Part shown: in pieces, positions 16,040-24,937 of the stretch
Numbering within the stretch: position 1 is the stretch's first letter
Layout of the letters: each line of letters starts with the position of its first letter
NCBI RefSeq assembly: GCF_003432115.1
Contig: NZ_QWDC01000005.1
Coordinates: forward strand, 124,001 to 188,000
Reading direction: 5' to 3'
DNA: 64,000 nt
From: Mucilaginibacter conchicola
GTDB lineage: Bacteria > Bacteroidota > Bacteroidia > Sphingobacteriales > Sphingobacteriaceae
The notes under the pieces: generated by a model
What the model was told of the DNA's origin: nothing
Database searches by the model: none
What the model saw: the letters and a program-made list of their open reading frames with translations, nothing else
Made by a program: the position numbers and the translations under genes

Positions 16040-17959
16040 ATGGCAAGATTAAATTTATTAGAAGAAACCCGGTACGAGAAGCTGCCGGTTACGGTCTATT
16101 CAGACCAGAAAGCAGCATCGGTAGCTGTTGCGCAACGCATAGCTGCCCTTATCCGTAACAAACAGGAAGCTGGCCAGCACGCGGTGTTGGGTTTAGCTAC
16201 GGGTGTTACCCCTATTAGGGTTTACGCCGAGCTGGTAAGGCTACACAAAGAAGAGGGATTATCTTTTAAAAATGTGATCACTTTTAACCTTGATGAATAT
16301 TACCCCATGAAGCCCGACGCAGACCAGAGCTACGTTACCTTCATGAACGAGAATCTATTTGACCATATTGATATTGAGAAGGCCAACGTACACATCCCCG
16401 ATGGTACGCTTGCTGCCGATGATGTTGCCGCTTTTTGTTTAGAGTATGAGCGCCAGATCGAAGAATTGGGTGGCTTAGACCTGCAGATCCTGGGTATCGG
16501 TCGTACCGGTCACATCGGTTTTAACGAACCGGGTTCGGCACCAAACTCGGGTACACGTTTGGTTACCCTTGACGACCTTACCCGCCGTGATGCTGCCCGC
16601 GATTTTGGTGGTAAGCAAAACGTACCTACCAAAGCTATCACCATGGGTGTGGGTACCATATTTAAAGCCCGCGAAATTATCCTGATGGCATGGAGCGCTA
16701 AAAAAGCCCCTATCATCCGCCAGGCTGTTGAAGGCGAAATCTCGAGCGAGGTTCCTGCTACTTTCCTTCAATTATCAGAAAATGTAGAGTTTGTACTGGA
16801 TGTTGATGCAGCATCGCAACTTACCCGTTTTGATACTCCATGGCTGGTTAAAGATTGTGTTTGGGACGAAAGACTGATCAAAAAAGCGGTTATCTGGCTA
16901 TCTGATGCAGTTAACAAACCTATCCTTAAACTGGAAGAAGAAGATTATAATAACAACGGTATGGCACAGTTGGCCGTTGATAAAGGCCCTGTTTACCAGA
17001 TCAATATTGATATATTTAACCAGATACAGCACACCATTACCGGTTGGCCGGGTGGCAAACCTGGTGCTGATGACAGCCAGCGCCCTGAACGTGCCGAGCC
17101 TGCACGCAAACGCTCTATCGTGTTCTCTCCGCACCCTGATGATGATGTGATCTCTATGGGTGGTACTTTCATCCGTTTGGTTGATCAGGGGCATGATGTA
17201 CACGTAGCATACCAAACATCGGGCAATACGGCCGTTTGGGACGATGATGTACTGCGCTTTGTTGAGTTTGCTATCGACTTTAAAGAAAGCGTTGGTGAGG
17301 ATGTTTCTCAGATGCAGAAAACCTATAACGACATGCGCCAGTTTATGATTGCTAAACTCCCTAACCAGATAGATACGCCTGAAATACGCGATGTAAAAGG
17401 TTTTATCCGTAAAACCGAAGCTATTGCAGGTGCCCGCTATGCCGGTGTGCCGGATAGCAATATCCACTTCCAGGCGTTACCTTTCTACGAAACAGGTAAA
17501 ACGCAAAAAAACTCGGTTGGTGAAGACGATATTAAACTCACCATGGAGCTGTTGCAAAAGGTAAAACCACAGCAAGTGTTTACCGCAGGCGACTTTGCCG
17601 ATCCGCACGGTACGCACGTGGTTTGTTTCAACATCATTATAGAATCGTTACGCCGCCTGCGCGAGACCGAGGATTGGGTGAAAGATTGCTGGGTATGGAT
17701 GTACCGCGGTGCATGGCAGGAGTTCCCTACCTACGAAATTGAAATGGCCGTACCACTTTCGCCTGCCGAGGTGATCCGCAAACGTAACGCTATCTTCAAA
17801 CACCAGTCGCAGAAAGACCGCCCTGTTTTCCCGGGTGATGATGCACGCGAGTTTTGGGTACGCGCCGAAGACCGCAATCGCGAAACCGCCCAGGCATATG
17901 ACCACTTAGGCATGGCCGAGTACGCCGCCATGGAAGCGTTTGTGAGATATCATTACTAA
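16040..17959 (+). CDS. nagB: Glucosamine-6-phosphate deaminase fused to a PIG-L/LmbE deacetylase domain
   Basis: A two-domain cytoplasmic enzyme of 639 residues. The N-terminal domain (about 15-270) is NagB-like: FNLDEYYPM carries the catalytic Asp and GIGRTGHIGFNEPGS the catalytic His158, for conversion of glucosamine-6-phosphate to fructose-6-phosphate and ammonia. After a linker with a basic patch (RKRSIV), the C-terminal domain (about 355-639) is PIG-L/LmbE-like, with the metal-binding HPDD at His365-Asp368 in SPHPDDDV. PIG-L enzymes remove N-acetyl groups from sugars, so the fusion could couple deacetylation to deamination, but the deacetylase substrate is unproven. The same fusion is known in Bacteroidota. 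It follows the attenuator-like leader and is closed by a strong terminator. Confidence 0.9.
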   Translation: MARLNLLEETRYEKLPVTVYSDQKAASVAVAQRIAALIRNKQEAGQHAVLGLATGVTPIRVYAELVRLHKEEGLSFKNVITFNLDEYYPMKPDADQSYVTFMNENLFDHIDIEKANVHIPDGTLAADDVAAFCLEYERQIEELGGLDLQILGIGRTGHIGFNEPGSAPNSGTRLVTLDDLTRRDAARDFGGKQNVPTKAITMGVGTIFKAREIILMAWSAKKAPIIRQAVEGEISSEVPATFLQLSENVEFVLDVDAASQLTRFDTPWLVKDCVWDERLIKKAVIWLSDAVNKPILKLEEEDYNNNGMAQLAVDKGPVYQINIDIFNQIQHTITGWPGGKPGADDSQRPERAEPARKRSIVFSPHPDDDVISMGGTFIRLVDQGHDVHVAYQTSGNTAVWDDDVLRFVEFAIDFKESVGEDVSQMQKTYNDMRQFMIAKLPNQIDTPEIRDVKGFIRKTEAIAGARYAGVPDSNIHFQALPFYETGKTQKNSVGEDDIKLTMELLQKVKPQQVFTAGDFADPHGTHVVCFNIIIESLRRLRETEDWVKDCWVWMYRGAWQEFPTYEIEMAVPLSPAEVIRKRNAIFKHQSQKDRPVFPGDDAREFWVRAEDRNRETAQAYDHLGMAEYAAMEAFVRYHY

Positions 17960-17973
17960 GAATTACGCATAAA

Positions 17974-18010
17974 AGAAAAGAGCCGTGCAGTAATGCACGG
18001 CTCTTTTCTT
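17974..18010 (+). terminator. Strong intrinsic terminator after nagB
   Basis: A long stem, AGAGCCGTGCAGTAATGCACGGCTCT in the centre, extended by AGAAA/TTTCT arms and followed by a T-rich tract. Confidence 0.9.
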
Positions 18011-18023
18011 TTTATAACAACAT

Positions 18024-18108
18024 GTCATTGCGAGGAGCGACAGCGACGTGGCAATCTCATCGCGTTGATCTGTGAGCGACGAGATTGCCACGCTACGCTC
18101 GCAATGAC
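18024..18108. repeat. Palindromic repeat, family 1
   Basis: GTCATTGCGAGG...CTCGCAATGAC with both arms of the GTGGCAATCTC / GAGATTGCCACG type. It lies between the nagB terminator and the convergent metallopeptidase gene. Confidence 0.85.
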
Positions 18109-18121
18109 ATAATTATATAAA

Positions 18122-18182
18122 TGTCATGGTGAGCCTGTCGAACCACTAACCGTGGAAAGATGCTTCGTTCCTCAGCATGACA
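18122..18182. repeat. Palindromic repeat, TGTCATGGTGAGC type
   Basis: TGTCATGGTGAGCCTGTCGAA at the left and CTCAGCATGACA at the right form a shorter inverted repeat of a third type. A related half-site, CGTCATGCCGAATTTATTTC, begins near 52546. Bases 18205-18237 hold a further motif (TTGATTCCCGATCCTAACAG) whose reverse complement recurs in slightly altered form at 26653-26680. Confidence 0.6.
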
Positions 18183-18238
18183 AAGTTAGGCGTGGATGAA
18201 GCTCTTTCTTGATTCCCGATCCTAACAGTCCTGACTCT

Positions 18239-18904
18239 CTATAAAGCCGGATTCGCCCCATACTCCTTCCACAACTCTTCAACCGTTTTGCCGGTTAGTT
18301 GCTTAAATGTATCAGCAGTGTAGGTATGCTTACGCATAATATCGTCCAGCTTTTTAACGGTACCTTTTTTAACGTGCTTCTCTATCCAGGTAAAAAAGCG
18401 CGCGGTTACGCGGTAGCTGTTATCAAAGTTTTGGGTTAATTTATAGTCGGGCAGTTTCCAGCCGGCGGCAGCGTTGGCTACACCATGCTCGTTACGTACG
18501 TAATCTGCAATACCTTCGGTAACCCACCACGGGCCGTTGGTTTGGCCATAGTCCTGCACAATATGCATCACCTCGTGGGTAACCACATCAATATCGCCGG
18601 GGTGTTTGGTCATGTATTCGGTACTGAAAACCACACGGCCGTTATCGGTAGCAGCAACGCCATGGTAAGCCGTATCAATAAAGAAATTCACCACCTTAAG
18701 GCTCTTTTTGTTATACTCTTTTACAATGCCGGGGTACACTTCAAAAAATGTATTGATAAGTTTTTCGCGCAACCCTTTATCAAAATTAGCATCGTTACCG
18801 CTTACTATAAGCGTGTAGCCATTCTTTTTCAATGTATCAATGCCATCGGCAAAACTGGTGCCTGCAAGCAAACCAAGTATCAGTAGTAAAGCATATTTTT
18901 TCAT
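18239..18904 (-). CDS. Secreted basic secretory protein (BSP) family metallopeptidase
   Basis: A 221-residue exported protein with a signal peptide (MKKYALLLILGLLAGTSFA). The core contains HEVMHIVQDYG, a HExxH zinc-binding motif, followed by WWVTEGIADYVRNEHG, the third-ligand region of the plant basic secretory protein family. RVTARFFTWIEKH and the C-terminal LTGKTVEELWKEYG are also characteristic. The family is named from plant defence proteins, but bacterial members are common and are probably secreted gluzincin-like peptidases. It is a monocistronic gene between repeat-rich spacers. The substrate is unknown. Confidence 0.8.
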   Translation of the reverse strand: MKKYALLLILGLLAGTSFADGIDTLKKNGYTLIVSGNDANFDKGLREKLINTFFEVYPGIVKEYNKKSLKVVNFFIDTAYHGVAATDNGRVVFSTEYMTKHPGDIDVVTHEVMHIVQDYGQTNGPWWVTEGIADYVRNEHGVANAAAGWKLPDYKLTQNFDNSYRVTARFFTWIEKHVKKGTVKKLDDIMRKHTYTADTFKQLTGKTVEELWKEYGANPAL

Positions 18905-18963
18905 GTAGCAAATGTAACTTAAACATTTAAAAATGTGCTTTTACGGTGTAAAAAGGGTGATAC

Positions 18964-18985
18964 AAAAAGCCCCCCAGCGGGGGTT
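18964..18985 (-). terminator. Candidate terminator for the SRPBCC gene (minus strand)
   Basis: On the minus strand AACCCCCGCTGGGGGGCT forms a G/C stem followed by TTTTTG. It is about 200 bp after the SRPBCC stop, beyond a palindromic repeat. Confidence 0.5.
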
Positions 18986-18996
18986 CGTAAAAATTT

Positions 18997-19120
18997 GTCA
19001 TTTCGAGCGAGCAGTAGGGGCCTTGTGAAATGACGCGACGAGAAATCTTCTGCAAGCGATTTGAAACGTAATTATCAAGCGTAGAAGATTTCTCCTCGCT
19101 CCCGCTCGTTCGAAATGACA
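18997..19120. repeat. Palindromic repeat, family 2 (GTCATTTCGA ends)
   Basis: GTCATTTCGAGCGAG at the left and CTCGTTCGAAATGAC at the right, with inner arms GACGAGAAATCTTC and GAAGATTTCTCCTCG. It is the longest of five full copies (others at 47801, 51209, 57509 and 60550). Confidence 0.85.
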
Positions 19121-19180
19121 ACTTATATTTCAACTCCCTCTCCTTTGCAGAGGGCTGGGGAGAGGCTTCCTACTCTCCCT

Positions 19181-19636
19181 TCAGGGGGCTGGGGGGCATT
19201 CCGCAATCCTCTTCAACTCATCAAGCGCCTTTGGCCAGGTAGTATCCATGAAATCTCTAAACTCGGGCGGTACTTCATCAGCTTTCAGCTCAATCAGCAG
19301 GTGCGTACCGTTACCTTTTGGCGTAAGCGTATAATTCTCGTACCAGTCGCCGCAGGTTGATGGGCTGCCACCGGTCTTTTCTTCGCCTTTTGACATTTCG
19401 CCAAGTGTTTTTATCGACATAAATTTTTCAGGATCATTCTTCTCTATCATAGCACGCATGCCGTTCTTATCCTTATCCAAAAACAGCACTTCGCTGCCTT
19501 CCTGCCAGTCGGTAATGGCATGCGAACCTTCGCAGAAAGCGGCTGTCCATTTTGGGTAGTTCTCGTCGCTCCACAACGAATCCCAAACCTTTGCAGGCGT
19601 AGCATTAATGTCGATCTCAAATTTTGTAGTTTCCAT
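19181..19636 (-). CDS. SRPBCC (START/AHSA1-like) family protein
   Basis: A 151-residue single-domain protein with the helix-grip fold of polyketide cyclase/AHSA1 proteins. Visible features are an N-terminal strand METTKFEIDINATPAKVWD, the first helix with LWSDENYPKW, and a long C-terminal helix DFMDTTWPKALDELKRI. Such proteins bind hydrophobic ligands in a central cavity; no ligand can be named. A longer ORF exists upstream, but ATG 19636 starts the domain exactly. The last residues (CPPAP) and the stop codon are encoded by a C-rich repeat motif, CCCCCCAGCCCCCTGA, that also ends ftcD. The gene is divergent from the marR-hut operon. Confidence 0.8.
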   Translation of the reverse strand: METTKFEIDINATPAKVWDSLWSDENYPKWTAAFCEGSHAITDWQEGSEVLFLDKDKNGMRAMIEKNDPEKFMSIKTLGEMSKGEEKTGGSPSTCGDWYENYTLTPKGNGTHLLIELKADEVPPEFRDFMDTTWPKALDELKRIAECPPAP

Positions 19637-19727
19637 AGCTTTAAGTTTATAGCACAAAGATGGGCGCAAAACACATACCACGGCAGGGCCAATTGCGACG
19701 ACCTTGCAGGCGTATCCCGACAAAGCA

Positions 19728-19760
19728 TTTTGATTAACAAGCTTTTAATAAATAAACTTG
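19728..19760 (+). promoter_or_regulatory. Promoter of the marR-hut operon
   Basis: TTTTG (19728-19732), a 20-bp spacer, then TAAACTTG (19753-19760), one mismatch from TAnnTTTG. The predicted start site is near 19767, inside the palindrome described next. Confidence 0.6.
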
Positions 19761-19761
19761 C

Positions 19762-19785
19762 ATTTATATAAGCACTTATATAAAT
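19762..19785. promoter_or_regulatory. Perfect palindromic operator, probably for the MarR-family regulator
   Basis: ATTTATATAAG-CA-CTTATATAAAT is an 11-bp perfect inverted repeat with a 2-bp spacer. It covers the predicted transcription start and ends 7 bp before the marR ATG. This is the usual place for a MarR dimer to repress its own operon. Confidence 0.7.
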
Positions 19786-19792
19786 TGCATTT

Positions 19793-20296
19793 ATGAATTT
19801 GTATCAGAATTTAGGTTACCTGGTTTTGGGCAGCCGCCTGAGACGTTTAAGCGAAGCTTTTCTGGGCGAGATAAACCGCATTTATCAGAACGAAGGCATC
19901 GAGTTTGATGCCAGCTGGTTCCCGGTTTTTTATTTGCTGTCGCAGAACGATTCGCTGTCGATAAAAGAACTGAGCGATAAAACCGAGGTATCGCACCCGG
20001 CGGCAAGTCAGCTCATCACCAACCTCAAAAACCGCAACCTGGTAGAGACCACTGCCGACCCTGATGATGCCCGCCGCCAGATGGTACAATTCACCGAAAA
20101 AGGTAAAGCCTTGCTGCAGCAGATCCTTCCCATCTGGGATGCCATCAGCGCCAGCATGACTGAACTTGCCGCAAGCGATGCGCAGATAGAGCACCTGTTG
20201 CCTGCTATCACAGCCATGGAAGATACCTTCCGCAGCTATGACCTATCCGGCCAGGTTGGTAAAAAACTTAATGCCATTACCGATGAAAAACTTTAA
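19793..20296 (+). CDS. MarR family transcriptional regulator
   Basis: A 167-residue winged-helix regulator. The HTH lies at about residues 50-80, with DSLSIKELSDKTEVSHPAAS containing helix 3 and the start of the recognition helix. The wing is at about 87-103 (ADPDDARRQMVQFTEKG), with the conserved DxR turn. The flanking helices form the dimer interface. It is the first gene of the hut operon and overlaps hutH by 14 nt. The palindrome directly upstream suggests autorepression and control of histidine catabolism. The usual hut regulators are HutC (GntR family) and HutP, so a MarR-family protein in this place is notable. The effector could be urocanate or histidine, but that is inference. Confidence 0.87.
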   Translation: MNLYQNLGYLVLGSRLRRLSEAFLGEINRIYQNEGIEFDASWFPVFYLLSQNDSLSIKELSDKTEVSHPAASQLITNLKNRNLVETTADPDDARRQMVQFTEKGKALLQQILPIWDAISASMTELAASDAQIEHLLPAITAMEDTFRSYDLSGQVGKKLNAITDEKL

Positions 20297-21842
20297 TTAC
20301 GGCATAGACCACCTCAGCGTTGGCCTTTGCTTAGACATAGCAACCGGCAAAGTAAGCGGCGTTATTAATGCCGATGCCAAACAGCGCATTGAAACATCAT
20401 GGCGCGAAGTGGAGAAAATAGCACACGGCCATGATGCCGTTTATGGGATCAATACCGGCTTTGGCCCGCTGTGCGATACGCGCATTTCTGAGCAGGACAC
20501 CAGCCTGCTGCAAAGCAATATTCTAAAAAGCCATAGCGTGGGCGTGGGCAACCCCATCCCCCGGGAAATTGCCAAACTGATGCTCATCACTAAAGTACAT
20601 GCTTTGGCTCAGGGTTTCTCGGGCATTGCCCTTGCTACCTTAGAGCGTATCATCTGGCATATCGAAAATAATGTAATCCCTGTGGTACCCGAGAAAGGTT
20701 CGGTAGGTGCATCAGGAGACCTGGCTCCCCTATCGCACCTTTTCCTGCCACTGATAGGTCTGGGCGAAGTATTTGTGGATGGCAAACGCCTGCCCGCAGA
20801 TGTGGTGCTGAAAGACAATAACCTGCAGCCTTTAACCCTCGGCCCAAAAGAAGGCCTGGCCCTGATAAATGGCACGCAGTTCATCTTAGCCTTTGCTGTA
20901 AAAGGCGTTGAGCGTTTAAAAAATGCTTTGGATCTGGCTGATGTCATCGGCGCGGTTTCTCTTGAAGCTTTGATGGGTTCTGCCCGTCCTTTTGATGAGC
21001 GCCTGCATGCCATCCGCCCCTATAAAGGCACAAAGCATGTAGCCAAACGTTTGGCAAGTATGCTGCAGGGTTCAGAGATAGGCAACTCACATCAGGACTG
21101 CGACCGTGTGCAGGATCCTTATTCGTTACGTTGCATGCCGCAGGTGCATGGCGCATCACGCAATGCATGGCTGCACCTTAAAGAAATGACTGAGATCGAG
21201 CTCAACTCGGTTACCGATAATCCTGTAGTTTTTAATGCTGAGGATACCATTAGCGGTGGTAACTTCCACGGGCAGCCCATGGCTATTCCGCTGGACTATG
21301 CAGCCATAGCGGCAGCTGAGTTAGGCAACATTGCCGACCGCCGCTGCTACCTCATGAGCGAAGGCCGTTATGGTTTACCAAAGTTGTTAACGAGCGATGC
21401 CGGACTAAACTCGGGCCTCATGATCCCGCAATACACCACCGCGGCCTTGGTTACCGAGAATAAAACGCTTTGTTTCCCTGCCAGCGCGGATAGTGTGCCT
21501 ACCTCGCTGGGCCAGGAAGATCACGTTTCCATGGGTTCTATCAGCGGGCGCAAATTGCACCAGATCATCGATAATATCGAATATATACAAGCGATAGAAT
21601 TGCTTTACGCCACACAGGCGCTGGAGTTTCGCAGGCCATTACAATCAACCGATCTGATAGAAGCTTGCTACCATTTGGTGAGGCAACACGTGCCTGCCAT
21701 AAAAGACGACAGGATATTTGCTACGGATATCAACGCCCTGCACCGCTTAGTTATCAGCGGGCAATTACTGGCCCTTGCCAACCAAACCGCCCAAAACCAT
21801 TACATCAATTTAAATGACGATGACGAATTCGGAATTTATTAA
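20283..21842 (+). CDS. hutH: Histidine ammonia-lyase
   Basis: First enzyme of histidine degradation: removes ammonia from L-histidine to give urocanate. The 519-residue protein has the Ala143-Ser144-Gly145 triad in [15 protein letters not shown] that cyclises into the MIO electrophile. [10 protein letters not shown] near residue 54 carries the active-site Tyr loop, and QDPYSLRC and the NFHGQP segment are also conserved. The ATG at 20283, inside the end of marR, gives the expected N-terminus; an ATG at 20238 would add 15 residues with no family counterpart. The 3' end overlaps hutU by 29 nt, so marR, hutH and hutU are coupled in translation. Confidence 0.95.
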   Translation: MKNFNYGIDHLSVGLCLDIATGKVSGVINADAKQRIETSWREVEKIAHGHDAVYGINTGFGPLCDTRISEQDTSLLQSNILKSHSVGVGNPIPREIAKLMLITKVHALAQGFSGIALATLERIIWHIENNVIPVVPEKGSVGASGDLAPLSHLFLPLIGLGEVFVDGKRLPADVVLKDNNLQPLTLGPKEGLALINGTQFILAFAVKGVERLKNALDLADVIGAVSLEALMGSARPFDERLHAIRPYKGTKHVAKRLASMLQGSEIGNSHQDCDRVQDPYSLRCMPQVHGASRNAWLHLKEMTEIELNSVTDNPVVFNAEDTISGGNFHGQPMAIPLDYAAIAAAELGNIADRRCYLMSEGRYGLPKLLTSDAGLNSGLMIPQYTTAALVTENKTLCFPASADSVPTSLGQEDHVSMGSISGRKLHQIIDNIEYIQAIELLYATQALEFRRPLQSTDLIEACYHLVRQHVPAIKDDRIFATDINALHRLVISGQLLALANQTAQNHYINLNDDDEFGIY

Positions 21843-23493
21843 GACATATGCCAACCACCCGCATTATAAGGCGCCGGTTGGCAACCAGTTACACGCTAAA
21901 AGCTGGCAAACCGAAGCACCTTTAAGGATGCTTTTGAATAACCTGGATAAGCAGGTTGCCGAAAACCCCGACGAGTTGGTGGTATACGGCGGCATAGGCC
22001 AGGCGGCACGCAATCAGGAATCTTTGCGGAAGATCATTGAGATCTTACTCGAGTTGGATGAAAACCATTCGTTGCTGGTGCAATCGGGTAAGCCGGTGGG
22101 CATTGTACGTACGCATCCACAGGCACCTCGCGTGCTCATTGCCAACAGTAACCTGGTACCGGCATGGTCAACCTGGGAGCATTTCAATAAACTTCGCGCC
22201 GAAGGCCTGATGATGTACGGGCAGATGACCGCAGGCAGCTGGATCTACATAGGTACCCAAGGCATTTTGCAGGGCACTTATGAAACCTTTGTAGAAGCCG
22301 GTCGCCAGCATTTCAATGGCGATTTAACAGGGAAACTGATCGTCAGTGCCGGTATAGGCGGCATGGGTGGCGCTCAGCCCCTGGCTGCTACTATGGCAGG
22401 CGCTGTTTTTCTGGGTGCCGATGTGGATGAAAGCCGCATTCAAAAACGTATCGAGAGTAAATACATTGACCGTGTTACCCATTCTTACGACGAGGCCATT
22501 GCCTGGGTAAAAGAAGCCATGGCAAAAGGTGAAACGTTATCAGTCGGCTTGGTAAGCGATGCCGGCGATATGCTGGAGCGCCTGATAGCTGATGGCATTG
22601 TACCCAATATGCTTACCGACCAGACCTCGGCACATGATCCTATAAACGGTTACGTGCCGCACAACCTGCGTTTAGACGAAGCGGTAGACCTGCGCAAAGC
22701 AGATCCCGCCCAATACAAGCTTTTAGCACTCACCAGTATGGCCCGCCATGTTGGTTTCATGCTGGAGCTGCAAAAACGCGGTGCCATCACTTTTGATTAT
22801 GGCAATAACCTGCGCGAGTTTGCCCGCCAGGGCGGTGAGCCGGATGCGTTCAACTTCCCGGGCTTCACACCGGCCTTTATCCGCCCGCTGTTTTGCGAGG
22901 GTAAGGGGCCGTTTCGCTGGGTGGCACTGTCCGGCGATCCTGAAGATATTTATACTACTGATAAAGCTTTGATGGAAGCTTTCCCCGAAAATACTGCGCT
23001 GATCAATTGGTTGGAAAAAGCGCAAAAACAAGTGTCGTTCCAGGGCCTGCCGGCACGTATATGCTGGCTGGGCATGGGCGACCGCGAAAAAGCAGGACTT
23101 ATATTTAATGACCTCGTGGCAAGCGGCAAAGTGAAAGCACCGATAGTGATAGGTCGCGACCATCTGGATTGCGGCTCAGTGGCATCACCCAACCGCGAGA
23201 CCGAAGCCATGAAAGACGGCTCGGACGCCGTATCAGACTGGCCGCTGCTGAACCTGATGGCCAACACCTCGGGCGGGGCAACATGGGTATCATTCCACCA
23301 CGGCGGTGGCGTGGGTATGGGCTACTCGCAGCACGCCGGCATGGTAGTGGTTGCTGATGGTACCGAACGCGCCGCAGAATGCCTTAAACGCGTACTACAC
23401 AATGACCCTGCCATGGGTATCTTCCGCCATACCGATGCAGGCTATGATAAAGCCGCAGAATGGGGCGAAAGGTTTGGGTTGAAGGTGTGGTGA
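21814..23493 (+). CDS. hutU: Urocanate hydratase
   Basis: Second step of histidine degradation: hydrates urocanate to 4-imidazolone-5-propionate using tightly bound NAD+ as an electrophile. The 559-residue protein shows the NAD-binding Rossmann core [20 protein letters not shown], the [11 protein letters not shown] segment and the C-terminal [19 protein letters not shown] signature. The start may be ATG 21814 or ATG 21820; both lie inside the end of hutH. A family 1 palindromic repeat separates it from hutI. Confidence 0.95.
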   Translation: MTMTNSEFIKTYANHPHYKAPVGNQLHAKSWQTEAPLRMLLNNLDKQVAENPDELVVYGGIGQAARNQESLRKIIEILLELDENHSLLVQSGKPVGIVRTHPQAPRVLIANSNLVPAWSTWEHFNKLRAEGLMMYGQMTAGSWIYIGTQGILQGTYETFVEAGRQHFNGDLTGKLIVSAGIGGMGGAQPLAATMAGAVFLGADVDESRIQKRIESKYIDRVTHSYDEAIAWVKEAMAKGETLSVGLVSDAGDMLERLIADGIVPNMLTDQTSAHDPINGYVPHNLRLDEAVDLRKADPAQYKLLALTSMARHVGFMLELQKRGAITFDYGNNLREFARQGGEPDAFNFPGFTPAFIRPLFCEGKGPFRWVALSGDPEDIYTTDKALMEAFPENTALINWLEKAQKQVSFQGLPARICWLGMGDREKAGLIFNDLVASGKVKAPIVIGRDHLDCGSVASPNRETEAMKDGSDAVSDWPLLNLMANTSGGATWVSFHHGGGVGMGYSQHAGMVVVADGTERAAECLKRVLHNDPAMGIFRHTDAGYDKAAEWGERFGLKVW

Positions 23494-23536
23494 TTTTGAG
23501 TCATTGGGGCATTAATAAAAGACGATAAAATAAATC

Positions 23537-23630
23537 CGTCATTGCGAGGAAGGCGAAGCCGACGTGGCAATCCCCTACTTACAGAGCGGCTCTGTAGGCA
23601 GGGGATTGCCACGCTACGCTCGCAATGACG
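23537..23630. repeat. Palindromic repeat, family 1, inside the hut operon
   Basis: CGTCATTGCGAGG...CTCGCAATGACG with inner arms GTGGCAATCCCC and GGGGATTGCCAC and a CAGAGCGGCTCTG hairpin at the tip. It fills most of the 151-bp gap between hutU and hutI. Confidence 0.85.
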
Positions 23631-23644
23631 TAAGATAGATAGAG

Positions 23645-24871
23645 ATGAAACTAACCGGTCCGTTTACACAGATATTGCCGCTTGATGGCCTGCCGCTGAA
23701 AGGTGCACTTAGGGATGATCAATTGCGCATTATCCACAACGGTGGCGTATTGACTGATGATGGCCTCATAATAGCCATTGGCGACTTTGATGTATTGCAA
23801 AAAGCCCATCCAACAGCCCAAATAGATGAAATTACTACGCCGCAGGTTTTGCTCCCGGGCTTTGTGGATTGCCATACACATATTTGTTTCGGCGGTAACC
23901 GGGCTAAGGATTACAGTATGCGCATTGCAGGCAAAACTTACCTGGAGATTGCCAAAGCGGGCGGCGGTATATGGGATACGGTCACACAAACGCGTAACGC
24001 CAGCGAACAGGAACTGACCGAAACCCTCATCCAACGCGCTAATCGCCATTTATCTGAAGGTGTAACAACCATCGAAGTTAAAAGCGGTTACGGCTTATCT
24101 ATACAGGAAGAGTTAAAACAGCTACGTGCTATAAAAGCAGCATCTGCTCAAACCAAAGCTAAACTGATCTCTACCTGCCTCGCGGCGCACATGGTGCCGA
24201 AGGATTTTGGGGGTTCGCAGGAAGAGTATTTGAATATGGTGTTGAATGAATTACTGCCGATGATCAAACAGGAAGAGTTAAGTTCACGGGTTGATATTTT
24301 TGTTGAACAAAGCGCCATCAATCCTGAAAATGCTTTAACCTACCTGACCAAAGCCAAAGCTTTAGGTTTTGATATCACCGTACATGCCGACCAGTTTACC
24401 ACGGGCGGCAGCAAGGTTGCAGTAGAGGTTGGCGCTGTATCTGCCGACCATCTCGAGACGTCCGGCGAAGCCGAGATAAAATTATTGGCTAATTCTGATA
24501 CGGTTGCAGTGGCATTGCCCGGCGCCTCGTTAGGCTTGGGGATGAATTACCCGCCTGCGCGTAGACTGCTTGACGCCGGTGCCTGCCTCGCCATTGCCAG
24601 CGACTGGAACCCCGGCTCGGCCCCGATGGGTGATCTACTGATGCAGGCGGCTATAATGAGTGCATCAGAAAAGTTATCCGCAGCAGAAGTATTCGCCGGT
24701 TTAACTTATCGCGCAACAGCGGCACTAAAGATCAGCAACCGTGGTATATTAGCGCCGGGCATGGTAGCCGATATGCAGGCCTACCCTTGCAGTGATTATC
24801 GCGAGATTTTGTATTACCAGGGGAAGATGAAACCTGTGAATGTGTGGACCGCAGATTCTACTGATTTTTAA
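23645..24871 (+). CDS. hutI: Imidazolonepropionase
   Basis: Third step of histidine degradation: metal-dependent amidohydrolase that opens imidazolonepropionate to N-formimino-L-glutamate. The 408-residue TIM-barrel protein has metal-binding His77 and His79 in VDCHTHICFGG, a third ligand in ITVHADQF, the SADHLE histidine and the metal Asp in ASDWNPGS near the C-terminus. Length and motif order are standard. It follows hutU on the same strand with only a palindromic repeat between, so it is either read through or restarted after that hairpin. Confidence 0.94.
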   Translation: MKLTGPFTQILPLDGLPLKGALRDDQLRIIHNGGVLTDDGLIIAIGDFDVLQKAHPTAQIDEITTPQVLLPGFVDCHTHICFGGNRAKDYSMRIAGKTYLEIAKAGGGIWDTVTQTRNASEQELTETLIQRANRHLSEGVTTIEVKSGYGLSIQEELKQLRAIKAASAQTKAKLISTCLAAHMVPKDFGGSQEEYLNMVLNELLPMIKQEELSSRVDIFVEQSAINPENALTYLTKAKALGFDITVHADQFTTGGSKVAVEVGAVSADHLETSGEAEIKLLANSDTVAVALPGASLGLGMNYPPARRLLDAGACLAIASDWNPGSAPMGDLLMQAAIMSASEKLSAAEVFAGLTYRATAALKISNRGILAPGMVADMQAYPCSDYREILYYQGKMKPVNVWTADSTDF

Positions 24872-24937
24872 GATTACGTTGATTTATTGAAATAACCACA
24901 ATGACTCAATGACCTAATGACTCAATGACATCGAAAT

